Origin: Mycocentrospora acerina
Taxonomy: Eukaryota > Ascomycota > Dothideomycetes > Pleosporales
DNA length: 64,000 bases
Direction: 5' to 3'
Assembly (NCBI GenBank): GCA_022701365.1
Contig: JAKUHH010000146.1
Span: forward strand, 253,677-317,676
Below the pieces are notes generated by a model. That model saw only the letters and a program-made list of their open reading frames with translations, searched no databases and had not been told where the DNA came from. Below are positions 58,033 to 64,000 of this stretch, piece after piece. The number at the start of each line of letters is the position of its first letter. The first letter of the stretch is position 1. Both the position numbers and the translations under genes were made by a program.

Positions 58033-58190
58033 TGTGGGGAAGGGTCAGAGGTGGTGGTGGTGCAGATGGTGGTGGTGGTGCAGATGGTGGTGGTGGTGCA
58101 GATGGTGGTGGTGGTGCAGATGGTGGTGGTGGTGGTGGTGGTGGTGGTGGTGGTGATATGGTGGTCAAGGCGGTGGTGGTGATGACGATG
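58033..58190. repeat. 18-bp minisatellite and GTG repeat in GHITM-like leader
   Basis: About four tandem copies of an 18-base unit GCAGATGGTGGTGGTGGT lie at about 58057-58130 and grade into GTG repeats up to about 58160, then GATGAC runs. It is directly upstream of the ATG at 58032, so it sits in the promoter or 5' leader. Polyproline frames through it are artefacts. Confidence 0.8.
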
Positions 58191-58547
58191 ACGATGACGA
58201 TGACAAGGTGGTCAAAGTAGTAGTCGTCGTGGCGATGGTGATAATATAGTGGTGGTAGTGGTGGTAGTGGTAGTCTTGTCAGTGCGAGGCGTGCAGGCGT
58301 GCAGGCAAAGACGGAGACGAAGATGACGTTGCCAAATGGTGGATAGTTCCAGAAATTCGTTAACTCCGAAGCCCGCCCACGCACAGTCACCTGACACGGC
58401 GTTCCTGCCAGACCCCACCAGGCCATCCATCACCAGGCAGCAACAACACAAACACGAGCATGGCCCCAGATGAAATGACACTGCAGACACCAGCCCCATC
58501 GCAGGCAATGCATCCAAATCACATGCCCCTCAGGCCCCTCGAGTCCC

Positions 58548-60623
58548 TCAAGTCCCTCCCCAACTTGTGCCACTCGCCCCAATCCCCGTGCTGCCCAGGT
58601 TCGAGCTGTATCGCCGGAATCCCTGGCCCATGCCAATGGGGACTGACGATCTTCTCCTTACCGCGCTGCCTCTCCTTCCCTGCGAGTGGCTTCTCACTCC
58701 CGCTAGGTGGGTCGACAACCTTCTCCTCCCAATGCACGCCTCTTCGTCCAAGCTATCTCCATCATCAGCAACAACCTCGTCTCCATTATCAGACGCCCAG
58801 GCTGCACTGAATCGCCCACTCGTGAATGAAGGCATTGCTGCAGGGCCCCCAAGTTCCCCAAACTCCGACTCTAGTCGCGATGCGTCATCAACCATTGTAA
58901 TGGGCCGTGACTTCATACCCTCTTCTTCCGTATCTTCTTCCGTATCCTCTTCCATATCTGACATGTCCCCTTCCATGGCCTCATCGGCCTCATCCCCAAA
59001 TCCTTTGCCTTCGACAAGCCACCATGTTGGTATTGATGCTAGAAGTGAAATGACCGACAGCGTCCAGAAAGGCACAATGACATATCCACGCTTGACACCC
59101 CACGTGAACAGTCCGCCCCCAATCGCGGGACCCAGTGCACGTCCAACCGCTGATACAGACGTCGCCAGCCCATTGATAGTCCCCAGCACACGCAGGCTGG
59201 TCGCACTATTGGTAAGCATAATGGTCGACGTGGGAAACGCAAACGTCCCTCCAACGCCTCTACATATTAGCAGGCCCACCATGACTGCCTGCTTGGTTAT
59301 CGGATCCGATATAAGGCTGATAAAAGGCGTGACAAAAAACACGAATGGAAAGATAAGAAATGCAATGCGGAGGCATCGTAGCACCCCCAGCTTGCGAGCG
59401 AGTGGTGGAAATACTAGAAACTGGCACAAAGTCGATGTCACACCGAAGAAGGTAAAAATGGCGCCAATGCGTCTGGAATCTATTCCAAATCCACCGGAAA
59501 ATTTAAATGGTAGTGACACATCAGGGTCAGTAATAGATTGTGAGGGATGATGCATAAATACTGGCAGCAACTGTGGTTGATCAGTGACTGAGCTAAAATT
59601 ATCATCGCCACGACCTACCTGATCAAATGCTAGCGTATACAAGGCCAAGAGCGTATAAACAACTAGATTCAGTGTCGTCTGATACGAGAGCACATCTCGA
59701 ATTTTGGGTGCATCTCTCTTCACCACACTAGTCGCTACTCCATTTGGGGTTGAGTCGATGGGTTTTTGCTGACCCAAAAGAGGTTCTCTTTCCAGGTGCG
59801 AGTGGGTTGCTTGGGACGACATGCGGAAAACGTTACGGAACAAGGCTTTAAGTTTGTCTCCAGTCCTTAGGCCTAGATCTCTGTGGTGTCTTTTGCTCTC
59901 AAGGGATTCCTATTTTCGTATGAGCTCCAGACCAGGCATGACAAATCATTGTTGCTTACCTGTAGAAATAGCCATCCAATTACTATGCCAACAGTAAAGA
60001 AGAATGCTGCTACCAAGTTCGGTAAGATATAAGGAAATTTCTCGAGAAAGCTGTGCCCATGAGGTTTGTGAGGATCTAGTCGCAGCGGGTTCGACAACGC
60101 ACCACCAATGGTTGGCCCAAATATAGCACCGACCGTGTATACCAGTGGCATGATAGAAAAGGCTCTAGGTTGCAACTCTTTCCATGGACATAGTTCTGCT
60201 ACTGTAGTTCTCAGTACACCAACATTGCCATTACCCAACCCTTGCAAAGCACGCGCCGCCAAAGCCATGGGGAGGTTAGTCGAAAAGCCCCAGAGTAACA
60301 TCGTCCACATAGTGTTGAACAACCCCCATAGTATGACTGGCTTTCGACCAAAACGATCTGAGGCGGCGCCCCATAACAATCCTGTAAAGGCCTGGCAGAT
60401 GGAGAAAATAGCCGACGCAACACCTGCCCAGCGGGCAATATCATTCTGGGGAACACCAAAAGACTCCATCATCTCGGGAATATATGGAAACACGGATGTG
60501 AGAGCAATCGGTTCGGCGAACCGACAAATGGCTGACGGTGGAGTTAGTAACGCGACACGTGCTAGGAACAAGAAGCATACAAAGAATCACCAGTTGTTGC
60601 ACTGGCAGCTTGTGTTCTGTCAT
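58548..60623 (-). CDS. MFS transporter (ZIFL/TPO-like drug-proton antiporter type)
   Basis: Four minus-strand exons, 60623-60581, 60531-59960, 59909-59619 and 59570-58548, give 642 residues. ICRFAEPIALTSVFPYIPEM is a family landmark near the start. The MFS signature loop GLLWGAASDRFGRKPVI is present, RALQGLGNGNVGVLRT marks transmembrane segment 4, and GAIFGPTIGG segment 5. The second half has FGIDSRRIGAIFTFFG and GPAIGGGLFTWG. Between the halves and after the last membrane segment are hydrophilic loops; the C-terminal about 140 residues are acidic, then Arg/Ser-rich and cytosolic. The 48-base intron 3 has no stop but is predicted from consensus ends and restores LAFDQLLPVFM. Substrate is unknown. 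A role in exporting products of the nearby cluster is possible but unsupported, since it is 25 kb away. Confidence 0.92.
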
Positions 60624-61300
60624 GATGAAAGACCCTCTTGCAGACGCAAGCTATGAATTAGTCGTGCTACCAAAACTGTGTGGAGAGTATATGGTTATGA
60701 GCAGAAGCCCAAAAGTTGAGCATAAGCGGGCTCTAGGGGCGACTCGGTGAAGAATCCCCGCAACTTCGGCACTCTAACGTTTCCGAGTCATGTGAATAGT
60801 GAGAACATGAGTCGTGCCAATCACGTCATCTCAACATTTCTTCTATTGAAATCTGCAAGTACATTTTGTCAGGCAGCAGTCTATCAATACAAGTGGGCTA
60901 AGAGAGACTGGGGATAGAAATAGCAGGAGTCATGTTGCTTTTGATGCAGGGGTGTTGAGTTACACGCGGGTATTGCCGCTCTCGCATAGCATTCGTTGCC
61001 CCACCAGCCAAGGATAAGCTACCAGCATCCACGGAAAATGCCATCGAACAGTCGAGTGTCAAAATCTTCCTATGCGCACAGACTCTCTCTTCATCGTGCT
61101 AAATCTCATCATCTACGTTTATGTCAACCCGATCTGTTAAACCGAACACCAATATTCTAAGGTCAACAGAAGGTCGATTTTCATTGAATTTTCTTCTGAT
61201 CTCGTGACGTCCATTCCTCAAGTCATTCTATTTATTGTTTTTAGGGCGCAAGCGAAGAAGGAGAAGAGCAGCCAAAGTAAAGTACTTTTTATTTGGCGTC
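60624..61300. other. Transition from gene-rich to AT-rich DNA
   Basis: GC-balanced until about 61100, then progressively AT-rich. No gene. The left part is the MFS gene promoter. Confidence 0.5.
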
Positions 61301-62130
61301 TAACATATGTATTCAAGCTTCTAAAGAGCTCTCATGCTAATAAATCAGACTTTTCTTTTTTATAATTATGTAATAATAAAGTCCATCCTACTATTGAGAG
61401 TAAATAACATGTGTTTTGCAGACATTAGTCTTTAAGGCACATTTTTTCTCTTAGGATAAGCTAGTTTCTTATAGAACTTTTTTAACCTCCCTAAATACTT
61501 TATTAAACAATTTAATTAACTAGACAAGAGAAGAATCTGCCTACCTAGACTTTTTTTTTCTTTATTTACATTGCAGTAATCTATCTAACTAGCTATCCTA
61601 AATATAATAATGCCTATGTAGATATTAGTCTATAAGGCGCTGTTTTTCTTCTTAGGTGTCAGGATTACATGCTAATTAGGGCTAGAAGAGGGGGGGTTTT
61701 TTTTTCTTCATTTATATTGCATTATTTTATCTAACTAGCTAGACTAAATACAATAATGCCTCTGCAGATGCTAGTCTATAAGGTGCTGTTTTCTCTACCT
61801 AGACTAAGCCCTCTTTGCTAGAGCCTTAGAAGCCTAGTAAAATAGTAGTAGTGCTTTTACTACACAGAGTTACTAAAAATAGAGTTTATAAACAGATCTA
61901 TATTATTATAGTAAGCCTTTAGGTTGAGGCTCCTGCAGTAAGCAGCTATTTTGCTATTACTTGTAAGGGGCTGGGCCCTAAGGGCTGTAGCTAGGTATAA
62001 ACTTAAATAAATTAATAGCTACAATAACTAGTTTGTATCTATCTATTTATACCTATTTAAGTGTTCTATGTTTTTGTTAGGTTATATCTGTGTGTTGTCT
62101 ATAAGGTATCTAGAGCTGCTAGGTGTGCTA
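61301..62130. repeat. AT-rich block with degenerate direct repeats
   Basis: Three diverged copies of a core reading like ATTAGTCTATAAGGCGCTGTTT occur at about 61423, 61623 and 61769. The last two extend to more than 100 bases (61547-61660 and 61694-61795, an offset of about 146 bases), including matching T-runs, ATCTAACTAGCTA and ATAATAATGCC segments. There is no open frame. The differences are mostly C/T and G/A, as after RIP. No protein remains could be identified. Confidence 0.65.
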
Positions 62131-62480
62131 GGTGTTGTAACGACGCAGGTCATAAGAGAATGATCCGAATGGGGTCCGAAGTGTCTGTAACGTTCACAAC
62201 GTCACATCATATCATTACCCCTGAGTCAACCGACACCTATCTAATAGCCACCTGATTTGTACTTGCCTTAGATAATAACCTTAGGAAGATATATATAAAG
62301 AGGGCAGTCTGTGTAGCTTTATAGAGTAGTTTTTCTATATCCTTTTATATAAGACTTATAGGTATAGAGAATAGTATCTTTAGTTTACCCTCTAGTCTTA
62401 GCACTCTTATATACTTAGTAGTAGACACTTTAGACCTTATTTAGATTACTCTCTTATAACTTATATTATTATATTATATA
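62131..62480 (+). mobile_element. Probable LTR of a decayed retrotransposon
   Basis: Begins with TGTAACGACG at about 62135, a usual TG start of a fungal LTR. The first about 130 bases are nearly normal in base composition and stand out from the AT-rich surroundings. A TATA-like ATATATATAAAGAGG lies at 62289-62303, well placed for the LTR promoter. The 3' border, CA end and primer-binding site could not be fixed because the DNA after it is strongly AT-mutated. A gag-like relic follows on the same strand, supporting orientation. Confidence 0.55.
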
Positions 62481-64000
62481 GAAAAACTTGTCCTAGCTAG
62501 TAATAGCCTCTAAATAATATTACTACTTATTTTATTTAGATTATATCTAAGCTTTATCTAATTTAGAACTAATTTAGACTATACTATTATATCTAGTATT
62601 TTGTTATAGCTAAGATCTCTATAATCTCTTAATAACTAAAGCCTTTAAGTTTAGAACTTCTTAGACTACTATATTAAGATTACTTTAGAATAGCTGCATA
62701 AGATTGCACTAAGGTAGAAACTTAGAGACTATTAAGAACCTAGCAGAATTAGACCTAACTCTAATATCTGCTACTATTACTTTAGGTTTAAAGGAACTAA
62801 CTTAAAGATTAGTATGTACTTAAGGCTTAACCTTAAGAGTAATAGCAGAAGCATCTAATCTTACTCTATCCTCTAATCTAGTAAGAACTAGTGCAAAACT
62901 TATACTAAATTTAGACTAAAGAAAAAAGGACTTAGCTTAACTAGTAGACTAGCTTTATAAAGAAATCTAGAAACTATAGTAAGCTATAATTACTCTAGAC
63001 TATCTTTTACTTAGCACTAAATTACTACTAACTCTCTTAGAATAACCTTAACTTTTAAGGTTTTAGTCTAAGATTTTAATTAATAATACTATATACATAA
63101 AACTATCTAAAAAAATACTATCTATTAATATCCTTAATAATAGTTATAACTTAACTTTTTACTAATTGTAAGCCTTAATCTAAGACTAATTAAAGATTAA
63201 TATAGACTACTATTAGAGTAAGCACACTTATATAGCGTTAGTCTAGAGACATACTTCTAGCCTAGCTAAAGAGTACCTAGAGCCTTAATACTTATCTAAT
63301 ACTTTATCTAACTATTTTAAAATTGCAGAAGATATAATTAACCTACTTAAGTCTTATTTTATTATAAGAAATAAGAGAGCTAAGAGCTAAGCTGCTTTTA
63401 ATAAACTCTATATAAATAAGATAAAAACCTTTCTTACCTTTAAAGCATAGTTCCTTAGTGCTGCTATTAAAAGATAAGTACTTAAATTAGAATAGTTTTA
63501 CTACTTATAGATAAAGATTACACTAACTTTGTAGATGCTTAGCCTTAGATTTAAGTAATAATAAAATAACTCTTTTAAGCTTATAGTTAAATACTTAATA
63601 GCATTTAATATAGAATAAAAGAACTATCTTTTAGTCTTAACTATAGGAAGCACAATCTGTATAATATATAAACTAAGTTAACTTTATTTAAGTCTAATTT
63701 AGAGGTCCTTACTAAGAATAAACTATAATTTATACTAATAAGCAGACTCTTATATCTAAATATAACCCTAACTTTTACTTACTTTTTAGCTTATATCTAA
63801 GACTTTTAGTCTTGCAAAAGATCTAACTCTAGATAATTACTATAACTATAGTAAGCTAAGACACTTTATAAGTAAGTGTTTTTTACTTTTAGTATAGAAG
63901 ATTAAGTTTAAACACCTTAATAAGGACATTAAAGAATTAGAAGAAGACCTTAACTAAGAAGAAGATTAGATAAGAAATAGAGACACTTAAGAGGACCTCT
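62481..64000 (+). mobile_element. RIP-decayed LTR-retrotransposon gag region, cut by window end
   Basis: Strongly AT-rich with stops in every frame, yet one plus-strand frame from 63337 still reads as a capsid-like segment (AFNKLYINK, TFLTFKA, FLSAAIK) interrupted by TAA at 63388, TAG at 63448 and TAA at 63475, each where a glutamine codon would fit. Further on, 63838-63879 matches the spacing of a CCHC zinc knuckle with the first two cysteines changed to Tyr and two glycines to Ser and Arg, all explained by G-to-A changes, while His and the last Cys remain. This is a Gag nucleocapsid relic of a Ty3- or Ty1-type element. The polymerase part would lie beyond 64000. Confidence 0.72.

Noticed and set aside
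57701..58426. Proline-rich open frame of about 240 codons antisense to the leader repeat
   Set aside because: Produced by the GTG/CAC repeat and by a shadow frame of the GHITM-like gene.
58548..59550. Plus-strand open frame of over 300 codons opposite the MFS gene
   Set aside because: Antisense shadow of the acidic/Ser-rich C-terminal exon; no motif of its own.
61301..64000. Centromere or telomere-proximal sequence
   Set aside because: AT-richness alone is explained by RIP; no telomere repeats were seen and the retrotransposon relic accounts for the right part.

Overview
The window is nuclear DNA from a filamentous ascomycete (Pezizomycotina). Genes are split by short introns of about 44-126 bp with GT-AG borders and CTAAC-like branch points. 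Housekeeping proteins match fungal orthologues, and the right end is an AT-rich block with the mutation pattern expected of repeat-induced point mutation (RIP). A dothideomycete is my guess; nothing read here proves it.

Layout. 1-3157 holds nothing recognisable. 3158-14841 is a conserved block: ribosomal protein uL14 (RPL23, 5 exons), a secreted hydrolase-like protein, a Ted1/Cdc1-type metallophosphoesterase, an Ent3-type epsin (5 exons), a cyclophilin (4 exons) and a PLP-dependent cystathionine gamma-synthase-like enzyme. 15128-36731 is a secondary-metabolism-type neighbourhood: a ruined FAD-linked oxidoreductase, an alpha/beta-hydrolase-3 enzyme, a truncated short-chain dehydrogenase (SDR), an NRPS-like adenylation-thiolation-reductase gene, a second SDR, a Baeyer-Villiger-type flavin monooxygenase, an Old Yellow Enzyme, a cytochrome P450, an ACC-synthase-like aminotransferase and an APH-kinase relic. 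36732-41819 has an intact PRISE-type reductase, an arginine-rich low-complexity protein and an intact secreted FAD-linked oxidoreductase. 43355-46985 has two F-box-like hypothetical proteins. 47438-50682 has DOM34/Pelota and a BED-zinc-finger/TENA-like fusion. 51311-53139 is a P450 pseudogene. 55204-60623 has a rhodopsin-like membrane protein, a mitochondrial Bax-inhibitor-family protein and an MFS transporter. From about 61300 to the end the DNA is AT-rich and contains a decayed LTR retrotransposon running off the right edge.

How the genes fit together. The A-T-R enzyme would activate and reduce a carboxylic acid, and the SDRs, monooxygenase, Old Yellow Enzyme, P450, aminotransferase and hydrolase could tailor the product. 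Most of these genes carry only one or two inactivating changes in otherwise well-preserved reading frames: in-frame TGA codons, one-base indels, or a lost splice acceptor. Hydrolase, Baeyer-Villiger enzyme, Old Yellow Enzyme, PRISE reductase and the second FAD oxidoreductase look intact. The best reading is a recently silenced or degenerating biosynthetic cluster inside a conserved housekeeping neighbourhood, with assembly error as the alternative for the one-base indels. Exon borders were placed by eye from reading-frame continuity and splice consensus; no similarity search was run.
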